A program made the position numbers and the translations under genes. The notes under the pieces are model-generated. The model made no database searches. It was not told where the DNA came from and was given only the letters and a program-made list of their open reading frames with translations. 64,000 bases of DNA. Origin: Cytospora piceicola (lineage: Eukaryota > Ascomycota > Sordariomycetes > Diaporthales > Cytosporaceae). The DNA lies in the NCBI GenBank assembly GCA_023375675.1, contig JALQBC010000020.1, positions 310,001 to 374,000 of the forward strand, in the 5' to 3' direction. The first letter of the stretch is position 1; each line of letters begins with the position of its first letter. Positions 34,101 to 45,230 of this stretch are shown here, piece by piece.

Positions 34101-37100
34101 ATCCTTACGTCTATTTTATTTAAAGGCGGCTTATTCGGGATAAATTTCTTAATATTAATAGGTTATTCGATATTATTTAAAACGTTTAATATATTAGTAA
34201 AGTTAAACTTAAAAAATAAGTTAACGATTACGTTTTATATAAATAGCTCGGAATAATAAAAAAGTAATTAATTATAATTTAATAAGGTTTAAATAGTGTT
34301 CTTTTATCTTATATATTTTATATATTCTTTAAAGATGGGTTCGAGTATATTTAAATAAGTGTTTTTACTAATTTTTAAAAGAAAGGATAATTAATTTATA
34401 GCTATTACGCTATAAAAGTCTTAGCTAATTAAGGTATTTACCTAACCTTCTTACTTTAGCTTAAATAAAAAGGATTTAGTTTTCCTATAAGTAGTTTAAT
34501 AATAGATATAATACGGCTTAATTATAGTAGAATTATAACGGCGGAAGCGGCTTTTATCTTATAAGTACGTAAAGCGGTTTTAATAAAAACCGATACTTTT
34601 ACTTATATACTGTTAAAGTAACTAAATAATATATTAATTACCGAGTTAAAGATATCTACTTAATATAATACTATAAATTCTTATCTTACTAATAGTTTTA
34701 CGTTTAAGCGTTTAAACACTTACGTTCTTATTTTTATCGATAAAATAGTAGGCGAACTATTTAAAATAGCTTAATAAAAGATATTAAACTCGGCTTAGTT
34801 AAAGGTATTTATTTTACTTATTTTTTAAAGATTAGCTTAAGCTTTTTAGTTTACTTTAGTATCGGGTATTAAGTTTAATGTTGTTTAAAAGATTATATAT
34901 TTAAAAGCTCTGGTATTATAGTAAGTATTAAAAGTATAACCGGTTAAAAAGCCGTACGTTTCGGTATAAACGTACGTATAACTATAACCTTTATAAAGTA
35001 ATACTTAAAGTAGTATATTAAAGTTTAAAATAAGACCTTTCTATCTTATTATACTGTAGTGCGTTTTAACGTTATTATAATAACGGTAATACTTAAAGAA
35101 ACGTAGTTTAGATAAGGAAATATAGCTATATTCGATATAATAAAGATTATCCGGATAAAATAGATATCTTTTATAATAAATACTGTTATTTAATAGTTTT
35201 AGAATAAATAGTTTTATATTAAAGTTATATATATCGACGTTTTCGACTATTATATATCTGTTATTTAAAAGTCTTTCTTCGTCGGTAGGTTAGTTATCTT
35301 TTAAGCTTATCTGTTTACTAATATTATCCGGTAGTTCGTTTATTATAATAAACGTTATTTCTTCGTTAACTAGATAAAAGCCGTTTTATATTAGCTCCTT
35401 TTTATAAGCGGTATTATATTAAAAGGTACCGTCGTTTACGTTAAAGAGTTAAGCGTTTTCTATTATTACGTTACCTTCGCTATTCGGACGAACGAAACGT
35501 CGGAAGATCTTAAGCTAATTATAACGCTTTTATAAGTAATATTGTCTAAGAAAACCTTAGTTTATAGTATTAGTTAGTAGCTATAACGTTAGCTTAAATA
35601 ATAACGGGTTATAAGTAGCTTATTATTAGTTTTAAACGGCTTTTTACGTTTTAATTAGCTGTTTTTACTACTTAGGTAATAACTTTTAATAATCGCTTAA
35701 ATTAAGCTATAGAAGCTATCTTAATACCTAAGCTTAAAATAAAGCTTATTTAAACTACTAAAAGTTAAAACGGTTAAATAATAAAACTAGTTATTAGAAG
35801 CTAGCCTTTTATAGCCGGGAACAGATAGGCTAAGGTTAATATTATAGTATTTCGGGTCGACGTTTATTTATAACAGGCTATTATAGCTTAGTATAAATAA
35901 ACGCGGCTTTTTTTTTAAGTATATATTAAGTTTTTTATTTAGTTTTAAGCTTACGTTTAAAGTTTCGAGAGTTAACGTTATACTCGAAGCGATTAAAATA
36001 ACGAACAACTATTTATTTATCGATATAGTCTTATATATTTTAAACGACGAAACTATCCGGCTATTCGGCTAAAATAATAAAATAACAGATACGTTAAGTA
36101 AAGTTTAGAATATTCTTATTATTTCGGGTATTACGTTACATATATTAAAGGCTATTTAGAATTTTATCGATTATATTATAAAATATACTAAAGTCTGTAA
36201 TAAAGTACTTTTTCTACTTTATCTATACGTCGGGGTAAATAGTTAAGTTAGATCTTTTTTTATTTAATAAAGTATTTTAAAACTACGAATAAATAGATCC
36301 GGTAAAGTAAATAGAGAGATTCTAATATAAGGTCTATCGTCGAGTCTCGATATTAACGATATATATATAATAACGTTAAATAAACGTTAGTAGGTCTTTT
36401 TATACTATTATCTTATTATTTATATAAGATACTTTTATAAGTTCTTCGGTATTATTTTAACTAGTATATAGTTTAAATCTTTTAAAAGTGTTTTCTTTAA
36501 ACTTATAGGTAAATAATAGGTTTATAAATAATTAGAAAACGCTAATCGATAGTTTACGCTTATAGTTACGTATATTTCGGCTTTTATTTCTGTTAAGACG
36601 ACGACTAAGCGGGCTTTCGCTTTAGTCGCGATTATAAACGAAGTCGTTATCGTTTAAGCTATCGTTAAAGTTATCGTCGAGGTTTCCGCCGCTACCGGCT
36701 ATATAGTATATATAGTCTTTAGTAAGTTATATATTACTTCTTTAAGTAGTATAACTATATTAACGAAAATTCTTAAGGTAAGCCGCCGGTTTATAAGTAG
36801 TATAGTAGAAATTAAAAGGATTACTTAGTAATATATAAAACGACGGTATTTATAAACTTATCTTTTACTTACGTAGTCAGAACGCTTCGGTATTTCTTAA
36901 TATAAAAATTATAGCGTTAATATAACGTTCTTTTTTAAAACTACCTGCTAAGTTCGTTTATACTAAAGTAATTTTTAATCGGTTAAGTATATTAGTTTAA
37001 ACGGCTTATAAAACTAAATCCTTTTTTTATAGTAGTATTATAAAAATAATTAAAAATAATATAATATATAGATAAATAGTTTCGGTTATTAATTTAAATA

Positions 37101-38156
37101 AAGGTAAAACCTTTAAATTACTATATTATATACTTTCTGTTATTTCGGATCGTTATTTAAGGTTTTAAATAGTTCTTTTATTTTTTTTATCTGTTTTAAC
37201 CGTTATTTCTCGGCTTTTTAATACTTCGGGTTCTCTTACTATATAAACTACCGGTTTAACTAAGGTATAAGCAGAAGGTTAGTATTTTAAAAGGAACAGA
37301 GTTTTTAAAGCGTTATAAATAATTACCTTTTGTTTACGCTCTGTTTAGCTTAAACCGAGTATCGCTTTAAAAAGTAGCCTTTATTTATTATAAAATAAGC
37401 CTTCGAACTTAAGTTTTTATAAAGACTAATAAATCGGTTTATATTCCTTTAGGTTATAAGTATAACTTAACCGTCGTAGGTTATAGAAATACCGGAATTT
37501 ATAGTAAAACTCGATATTTTTACCGGACTAGCTATATATAACGATAAAGAAATAAACGTTATCGAGCTCCTATAGCTAACGACTAAGATAATATACTTTA
37601 TAGATATATTCTATAAAGCGCTTTTAAGTATAGTAAAATTAGTTATTTTTATTTTAATTATTATAATAATATTTAAAGTAAAAGGTATAAAGCTACTACT
37701 AGTTAATATAGCTAGTCGAATATTCTAAAAAGGTAAGATTATAGTTTATAACGTAAGGTCGGTATCGGGTAAAGTATTTAGTAATAGCTACTTTAATATA
37801 ACGTAAAAGTTAAATATCTTTAATAACTATATAGTCTTAGGATATTATTAAAAATATATTTAAAAAGCGTACGTCGAATACGTCGTTTAAATCTAATATA
37901 GCTATAATATAGAATTCCTACAGTAAATAACCGGTAAGTTATAGTAAACGGATAATAATACCGGCTAAGTAAATAGAATAACGCTTTTACGCTTTTTAAT
38001 TCTTTAAAATCTAAAGATTAAAGCTAATTACCTGCTAGCTACTATAGTAATAATAACTTAATAATTATCGTAGTATAATCCGATAAACCTAATTCGTAGT
38101 ATTAAAGGGTTAAGCGATACGTAATAAAGCGTATCTAAGTTATAGCTACTATTTAA

Positions 38157-38393
38157 TAGTAACAGTACGGTATAGTAGTATATAATAAAAATATTTTTTT
38201 TCTTTCTTTTTTTATATAACCGAGTACTCTTATAAACTATATACAGACCTATAAACCTACTGTAAACTTACCTTAAGTTTACTATATAATTACCGTACGT
38301 TTAACTGTCCGAATTACTAATAAATATACGGTGAATTCGTAAGTACGTTTACAAATAGGTTCGCTACAAACCTACCGGTAGGTGTGTAATAAT
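38157..38393. repeat. Right LTR of retrotransposon 1
   Basis: The partner of 27,884-28,120, colinear and without large gaps. In the orientation of the element this is the 5' LTR. Confidence 0.85.
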
Positions 38394-39380
38394 AAGCTTA
38401 TTTATTAAAAAGGCTTTTTTAAAAAACAAAAAATTTAATAATTAAATATAATATAATAATGCCTTTTAAACGTTATTTTCTTATATTCTTTATAGCTTTA
38501 AATAGTAAAATACTTATTTATTTATTAGTTAATTAAATTATTTATTAACTTATTTACTTATTTACTTTTAACTTAACTACTTATTATTATTTAACTTACT
38601 TATTAGCTAACTTATTTTATATAACATACTTACGTTTTACTTATACTATTATAAATATCTTTAATAGTTTATAGTTTAATAGCAGAAAATACTTACGTTT
38701 ATTAGTATTAATGCTTATATAGCTTTCGTAAACTTTTATAGTAAGTATAATATAATAAACTTTATACTAATAAATATAACGTTACTTATAAGCTAATCTA
38801 TAGCCTTCGATATAGCCTTACTTAAAGCCTTATTAAAATTATAGTTTTTAATAACAGGCTTTATAGCAGGCTTTATAATAGTAGTACGGCTTATAGTATT
38901 TAAAATCTAAGCAGGCTACCGAGGCTATATAGCTATTATAGACTAAATAAAGGTTAAAGGCTTAAAGAGATTCGCGGTTTTAAACGTATTAACAGCTTAT
39001 ATAAGCTATAAAGTCGGCGTAGTTTTAAGTATATTAACAGCTTATATAAGCTATAAAATCGACGTAGTTTTAAGCGTATAAACGGCTTATGTAGGCTAAA
39101 TAGGCGTTATAGGCTTTATAAAGGGTATAAAAGTCGTAGTAAGAGCGGTAGGTATATTTAAAAAAGGTATATCGGCTATAGGTTTAACGGCGTTATCCGT
39201 TAAAAGGCTTTAAAGGGCTACGTCGGTTATTTTTATACGCAGAAATAATAAAAACAGACTTTTTAATATTAATTTAATTAAATCTATAGTCTAATTAGGT
39301 AAAGACGGGCTATAAATAGTAGGAATACGGGCCGTTTATATAGTTAGTTAAAAGGTTAAGTTAGTAGTAGAAGGAAGAAA
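38394..39380. other. AT-rich remnant right of retrotransposon 1
   Basis: No open frame. The first ~150 bp (38,394-38,580) match 52,330-52,560, including the phrases TTTAATAATTAAAT, ATATTCTTTATA and AAATAGTAAAATA and a following TTAC-type array. The rest has internal direct repeats around AACAGCTTATATAAGCTATAAA (38,988-39,080; two to three copies). These look like pieces of repeat families. Confidence 0.7.
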
Positions 39381-40395
39381 GTCAGACCTCGCGTGTAGCG
39401 GGGTGGCAAAACCTAGTGTTGGATACGATATCATGCATCCACTCACTTGAGGCTTCCAAGGTTCTTAATGACCGTCCGGGTACACTTCGTATACCTCACC
39501 TGTGCCCAGGCATGGCAACCCCAGCGTGGGTTAGGTTTGTCTTTGCATAACCAGCCTCTGCCCTGGCGGCCGAGAACCTCGACCGATTCGCTCATGAGAA
39601 GCTGCCGACTCCTCGACTTTTGCGCCGGCTCTTGAGATCGTCTGTGGCAGTGGGAAGTATCTAGAAGCGGAAACCACTCAGCTCACCAATGCTGTCCTCG
39701 CAAACTGTCATTAATGAATGTCTCATCTTCGACGTTGCTGCAAGCAACTCAACGTCGAGTAAACGTACTGCCACTGGTGTTGCAAGGCGAAGCTATTACG
39801 TAAGTCACGAATATCAAGACCTTATTGCATGAAATAATATCGTAGCCTTGAGTCTTGAACTCCACACCTTATAATCCATACCGTATACTATACCGGTATA
39901 CTATGTAATTATTTAGTCTAATGGGATGATACAGGTTGGTAAGTGACCCGGCCTGAACTTCCCATCAAAGTGCCGGGGTAGCTAGTACTGATCCTCGATA
40001 TTGGATTATTGAAATAGACTTACTTGAAAACCTGCAAACTGGTCTGATATAAACGAGTTCTGGTCAACGCGTTAGTGCTCCCTACTTATTACTTATCTCC
40101 GATCTCTAGTGATTTCGCAGAATATTGGACCGCGTATGCCCATTCAAAAGATACAAGGTACGAATAGGACTAACGATTGTTACTTATGCGAGTACGAGTA
40201 CGAATACGAATACGTGAAGTTTGTGCGGGGATGCGGCCACCGCAGCAGTCAACTACCGAGTGGTCTCCTACGTATGTGAGTGAATACGTAGGTAGAGATC
40301 TCTCGTATACACAACACATTGATTCTCATTGGACATATTGTTGGTCATCGTCCACATTTATATCATCCTTTTTTTTTTCTATAAATCCCAACACA
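39381..40395. other. Intergenic region at left edge of island A
   Basis: Base composition returns to normal at about 39,380. No credible gene is seen. Short (GAATAC)n-like repeats lie at 40,189-40,214 and a T-rich tract at 40,368-40,380, just before the dehydrogenase start. Confidence 0.6.
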
Positions 40396-41181
40396 ATGTC
40401 AACAACCACAGTTATCGTCACAGGAGCGGCCGGCGGTCTAGGGAAGGCCATTGCCACTGCCTTCCTGGCCGCAGGCGCCAACGTCGCCATATGCGACGTC
40501 AACCAAGAACGACTCGTAGCAACCACGCAGGAATGGACATCCGCCGGGTACATGGCCGACAGGCTCCTCACCACCACGACGGACGTGTCAGACAGCGCAT
40601 CGGTCCAGAAGCTCATCGACGACACGGTCGCTAGGTTCGGCAGACTGGACGTCCTCGTCAACAATGCCGGCATCATAGATAATTACTCACCTGTCGGCGA
40701 GTGCACGCCGGAGATGTGGAACAGAGTGCTAGGGGTGAACCTCCACGGGCCCTTCAACACCTGCTCGTCCGCCGTCAAGCAGTTCCAGAAACAGGACCAG
40801 CCTGGCGGTCTGATCTTCAACGTGTGCTCGGTTGCGGCCCGCCTGGGCCATTTGGCCGGTGTGTCATACACTGTTTCTAAACATGGTCTCGCGGGCCTGA
40901 GCAAGAACACGGCATTTGCGTATGGAGACAAAGGAATTTACTCAATTGCGCTCATCTTGGGAGGCATGGACACCAACATATTCGACGCCATGGCCGGAGG
41001 AATTAACATGGACTTATTCCGGAAGTTCAGGGCTGCACACACACCATATGACGCGGAAATTCAGGGGGTACCAGTGGAGAATGTGGCCAAGTACATTTTG
41101 TTCGTTTCTTCGGATCGGGCCATTGCGAAGAGTCTAAATGGCTCATCTATCGACCTCACGAATAACTGGCCAGAGGCTTAA
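40396..41181 (+). CDS. Short-chain dehydrogenase/reductase (classical SDR)
   Basis: Single exon, 261 aa. It is a soluble NAD(P)-dependent oxidoreductase; the substrate is unknown. The cofactor motif TGAAGGLG is at residues 9-16, DVLVNNAG forms the NNAG motif, and the catalytic residues are Ser145 (NVCSVAARLG), Tyr158 and Lys162 (SYTVSK), all intact. The length is typical for a classical SDR. The frame is open upstream, but the ATG at 40,396 puts the first beta-strand directly at the N terminus, as usual, and follows a T-rich leader. It lies in a normal-GC island between RIP-mutated blocks, next to an ankyrin relic and 4 kb from a cyclase-like gene and a P450, so a role in an accessory metabolic pathway is plausible but unproven. 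Confidence 0.9.
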   Translation: MSTTTVIVTGAAGGLGKAIATAFLAAGANVAICDVNQERLVATTQEWTSAGYMADRLLTTTTDVSDSASVQKLIDDTVARFGRLDVLVNNAGIIDNYSPVGECTPEMWNRVLGVNLHGPFNTCSSAVKQFQKQDQPGGLIFNVCSVAARLGHLAGVSYTVSKHGLAGLSKNTAFAYGDKGIYSIALILGGMDTNIFDAMAGGINMDLFRKFRAAHTPYDAEIQGVPVENVAKYILFVSSDRAIAKSLNGSSIDLTNNWPEA

Positions 41182-41632
41182 CGACATAGCGGGCGGGAAC
41201 CTTCAATGGGCTTGTCATCGGATTATTGCATGTATAAACCTCATCGCTCGGCCCGAGTCTCCTGGGGGGCCCTGCTACTGTCGACTCATACAACATGGCA
41301 ACAGAACATCGACAGTCGAACTTTCCTCACAGGGCCACATTCACGGCCCGCGGACTCTTTTTGAAATTGTTTCTTATGAACTTTCGGAATTATGTTTGCA
41401 GCAAGAGCCATAACATGTATGAAAATTCCAGGATATACAGATAGACTTGTACATATCTCGGGTAGGGTTTGAAATCAATGGGTCTCCTTTGCACATATTC
41501 CAGCACTCATGCCTGCCTAAAAGTTTGGAAACATTGAATACATATATTATTATAAACCGATTATTAATTTCCCCTGACTACTTGAAGTTTGCAACGGTTT
41601 GAAGCTTCGGAATGTCACTGAAGTGTTTGCCT
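41182..41632. other. Intergenic region
   Basis: A 451-bp gap between the convergent SDR gene and the ankyrin relic. Nothing recognisable. Confidence 0.6.
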
Positions 41633-43063
41633 TCATATATACGTTTTCTCTTGGTGAACGCCAAGGGATCCTTTCTGTGCAGCATAGTGCAAAAGAGTTT
41701 TCTCAGATTCGTCCTTGCCGTTGATCAGATCAGTTGAATGCTGCAAAATGAAGTCCACAATGTCTGTCCGACCACTCTCGGCTGCGAAGTGTAACACACC
41801 GCATCCTTTGCTGTCTGTGGTTCACCAGTTTGGATTGGAACGGTTTAGTGCCATCATGGTCGATGCATTCCCGGACTTCACTACCGCCAGCAGAGGGGGA
41901 ACATTGTCCTCATCGGCAATGTCGACGTCGGCCTCGTTCTGGATGAGTGAGGCGGCAACAGATTCGTGGTCGCCATAGCATGCTAGGAGTTGAGGCGTGC
42001 ATTGTTTCCGGTCGAGAATGTCAAGCGTTTCACGGTAGTCAACGAGCAGCCGCGCAATATCGATTCGGCCACTCTTGGTGGCAAGGTGAAGAGGACTTTG
42101 CTTGCTTGACTGGAAGAGGTCCAGTGAGACGCGGTCTTGGTGCTTTTTGACAAGCTCTCTGACGACGTTGACATGACAGTGCAAGAAAGGCCAGGTAAAT
42201 CGGCATAGCCCAGGTATCGCCCAGGCCCACCGTTCAGGTGAGCTGACTCTTGATTTGTGATTCATCCCGAAGTAGTGACTTGTCGATTTGTAGATAGCCC
42301 GTTTCGCACGCTAGGTGGATTGGTAAGTTTCCACTGCCGTCCTCCTGCAGAATTCCTGCGCAACTTTCGCCTTTCTCTCGATGTTCTTCTAACATTCTCG
42401 CCACTCCAAAGAGGCCGCACCCTGCTGCGAAGTGCAAAGCCGCACACCGGTCCGCATTGGCCTGTCGGATGAGGACTTGTATATTCGTATCGTCTGTCAT
42501 ACTGGCCTGATGTCTATCGGCCGCTTTACCTATCCCACGTTCCGAGGGGCAACGGCAATTGAGGATGAGATTCATCATATGTCCAGCAGCGTGATGCAAA
42601 GCTGTAGTTCGTTTTCTCCAGTCTGCCGTACGGAAGTGTAATTCCCGCCCCTTGGGGTCTAGAAGCGGTGCCCGGACAGCGCCTGGCTGCTGTCACTTGG
42701 AGACGTAAGTATACAGGCGTTCGACCAAACCCGTCATGTGCATTCAGATCCAAGGCACCAACTTTTTGAAGACGACTGATCACTTCAGAGTGGCCGATCA
42801 TGCAAGCTATATGCAACGGCGTCGTTGCCTCCTCATTGCTACTCTTGACGCTGACATCATCAGCCCTGGCGTTCAAGAGATCCTCAACAACTTCAAGCGC
42901 TCTACTCCGACAGGCGCGGTGGATTGGAGCAAGATCTGATGTGTCCCTGACTTCTAAGGTTCCTTTCGATATCGTAAAGTGTTCCATTAAGTCTCTATGG
43001 CCAGATTAAGCCACGGCGTTTGCCAGCAAAAAGGGGTTTTCGGTCGCGAGGAATGAGTTGACA
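41633..43063 (-). pseudogene. Ankyrin-repeat protein gene relic
   Basis: The minus strand carries consecutive ankyrin repeats, such as ATTPLHIACMIGHSEVISRL, AALHFAAGCGLFGVARML, NLPIHLACETGYLQ, SPLHLATKSGRIDIARLL, VLHFAAESGRTDIVDFIL and TLLHYAAQKG. They are spread over three different frames (changes near 42,690 and near 42,240). There are also two in-frame stops inside repeat sequence, TAA at 43,006-43,008 (consistent with CAA to TAA) and TGA at 41,822-41,824 (consistent with CGA to TGA). The upstream end runs into a dispersed AT-rich repeat at about 43,064, so the N-terminal part is missing. Introns could explain one or both frame changes but not the stops, unless those are intronic too. Ankyrin proteins mediate protein contacts; the original function cannot be told. 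Confidence 0.75.
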
Positions 43064-43215
43064 ATGCATCCGTTAGGAAGGCTGTTAATTCTTTTACAAG
43101 GCGTGCGAGCATATAGGAAACTGTTGCCTAGAATTTGTCGTCACTAGTTTTTAATTCCAATTAGCTCTAAATTACAATAACGGTAATTAGCTGTAGCACC
43201 TGTTTCGCGGATCTA
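43064..43215. repeat. Dispersed repeat family X, copy 1
   Basis: About 152 bp that align with 43,216-43,346 and 50,525-50,680. All share an ATGC-x-TCxGTTA start, an AAGGCGxG core, the phrase TTAGCTCTAAATTACAA (copies 1 and 3) and a GGATCT end. Copy 1 is the least AT-rich of the two copies here. Confidence 0.75.
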
Positions 43216-43346
43216 ATGCCTTCAGTTAAGGAGGTTATTGTTTAGTTTATAAGGCGGGTAAGTATTTTATAAACGATTACCTAGAAGTTATACTAACTAC
43301 CTGTTATTAAAACTCTAGTTTACTATAGTACCGTCTTATAGATCTA
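43216..43346. repeat. Dispersed repeat family X, copy 2 (tandem to copy 1)
   Basis: About 131 bp directly after copy 1, beginning ATGCCTTCAGTTAAGGAGG and ending ATAGATCT. It carries more C-to-T/G-to-A type changes than the other copies. Confidence 0.7.
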
Positions 43347-44560
43347 ATGAGTTTTAAAGGATTATTTATATTTTATACGTCCTTATTATTTATTAGCTCT
43401 TAAAGTTATCTTTTCAGCTAGCTGTAAATAATTAAAAGAACTAAAGATTATATGCTTTTTAATACTTATTAAAAGGCTTTAATAACTTTAAAGCGTAGTT
43501 AAAAGCTTATAATAAGGCTTATATTAAGGCTTTATAATTAAACTAATAAATATTTATATAAGTTTTAATTAAATTAAATTAAGTATACTTAAAAGTTAAA
43601 GCTTTAAGAAAAAAGACTTATTAAAAAAGATATATTAAAGTATATAAACTTTATTATAGTATTTCTTTAATTATTTAAGTTTATATATAAAGTAATATAT
43701 AAATAATATAAAATATTAAAGTATATTTATTATAAGTTTATTTATTATTATTATTATATAATTAATTAAAACCTTTAAAAGCTTTAATAGTTAAGTTTTA
43801 ATAAAGTATTTAAGATTAACTATTAAATAACTAGCTAATAAGTAAAATATAAAAAGCTTATATTTTATTATATAATAATAATAGCTTTATATTTATAACT
43901 TTAAGTTAAAGTATATTTAATTTAACTTAATTTAATTATATTTTAAGTATATATATTAATTATAATAAAGTATTATATAAGTATTATATAATTTAATATA
44001 TATATAAAATTAAAGTTTTCTTAAGTAATATAAAGGAAATTTAAGTATAACTTACTTAATTAATTAAAGTAAAGTTATATATAATATAATAAATTTATTA
44101 ATTATAATAAGTACTTTTATAAAAAGTATATTATAATTATTAAAATTATAATAGCTAATATTTAATATTTAATATTTTAAAAGTAAATATATAATTATAA
44201 ATATATATATTTTTTAAACTATTAAAGTTTTAATATAATATAAGTATAATTATTAATAACGTTTAAAAGTTACTTTTTATTTTATTTATTATTAATTATA
44301 TATTAAATAATATATTCTTATATATATATTATTTTATAATAAGATATTATATATAATATAAAAGTTATAAACTTATAAAAGTATAATTTTAAAACTTATA
44401 TAGTATTTAATACATTTTTATATAAATATTATATAAAGATTTATTAAACCTTCTTATATTATTATATTATTAATATATATAATAGTAATATATTTTTAGT
44501 TTAAAAGTTTATATTTATTTAATTTAATTTATTATAGCTGTTAGAAAGGTAGGCTATTTA
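43347..44560. other. AT-rich, RIP-like block between the islands
   Basis: Nearly pure A/T, with no open frames. Its first ~350 bp align with 50,690-51,040 (shared order AGAACTA-AGATTATA, CTTTTTAAT, AGGCTTA, TTTAATTAAAT), with the copy here far more A/T-shifted. No gene. Confidence 0.7.
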
Positions 44561-45230
44561 AGCTGTTTACTATATAAGTAGCTGTTCTATTAAAGGGGCC
44601 GTTCTACCTATAGGGTGTTTAACTTTTTAAATGCAGTCATGCAGTAGTGTAATGACGATCAATGTGACTTGTTGGTATGTATTGTGGGGTCCTATGTGTC
44701 TATCGTACCATACTAATGTATACTTGTATCCTGCAGGTGGAGGCGTCACTAAATCTCAATCATGTATGTAGACACGAAGTACTAAGTACATAGATAGGTA
44801 GATAAGAGAGCCCCTTACGTATACTGCTCGTGTCTTGCGTTTCGCCGTTTCCATCGCCAAGAGGCGTCTATAAATAATTGAATTGGTTCCCCACGAGAGA
44901 CTTCACCATACGTGCCCTCCCCGTTCAGTGCTCATCCGAATACTCCATATACGTTCCACTGCTGAAAAACGCATCATGATGCCAGACGATTTCGTGATCA
45001 ACACGCGAAAGATGAGGTATACGGGAGAGGCCATGGTATGAGTTTGGTGAATGCTTTCTACTTCACGTAAGCACACTTGCTGACAGTGAAGACAGGCTGC
45101 TTTGAAGCAGAGTATTGTGAATGTCGACCTGCGGGGCCATGACGGATGCGAAGACAGTGCCAAAGCTGGCGAGCACGACGGCAACACACCATCCCTCCCC
45201 TTCCCCGGGCGCATTTGGTGTACAAGCGGA
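44561..45230. other. Left edge of island B and upstream region of the cyclase-like gene
   Basis: Normal composition from about 44,600. It has no independent gene. A second possible start for the next gene lies in another frame at 45,121 (MSTCGAMTDAKTV...), which would need a short extra intron before 45,270. Confidence 0.5.

Larger units (their letters stand above)
27884..38393 (-). mobile_element. Degenerate LTR retrotransposon 1 (Ty3/gypsy-type pol on the minus strand), RIP-mutated
   Basis: About 10.5 kb bounded by two matching LTRs of about 237 bp. The interior is extremely AT-rich and every frame is full of stops. On the minus strand at about 33,410-33,240 the frame still reads TAFIDNIIVFFNTTEKYIKY, then FFIEYILIELLGFKVN. 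That matches the reverse-transcriptase catalytic block (FIDDIIVFS...) and the downstream LGF block of gypsy-type elements, with Asp-to-Asn changes as expected from G-to-A mutation. So transcription ran right to left and the 38-kb LTR is the 5' one. The element is long for a gypsy element (usually 5-8 kb), so a nested insertion or an extra region is possible. No clear target duplication can be read. Confidence 0.8.

Noticed and set aside
40177..40395. In-frame upstream extension of the SDR gene
   Set aside because: It would add 70 residues made of a GAATAC-type repeat and a T-rich leader before the normal SDR N terminus.
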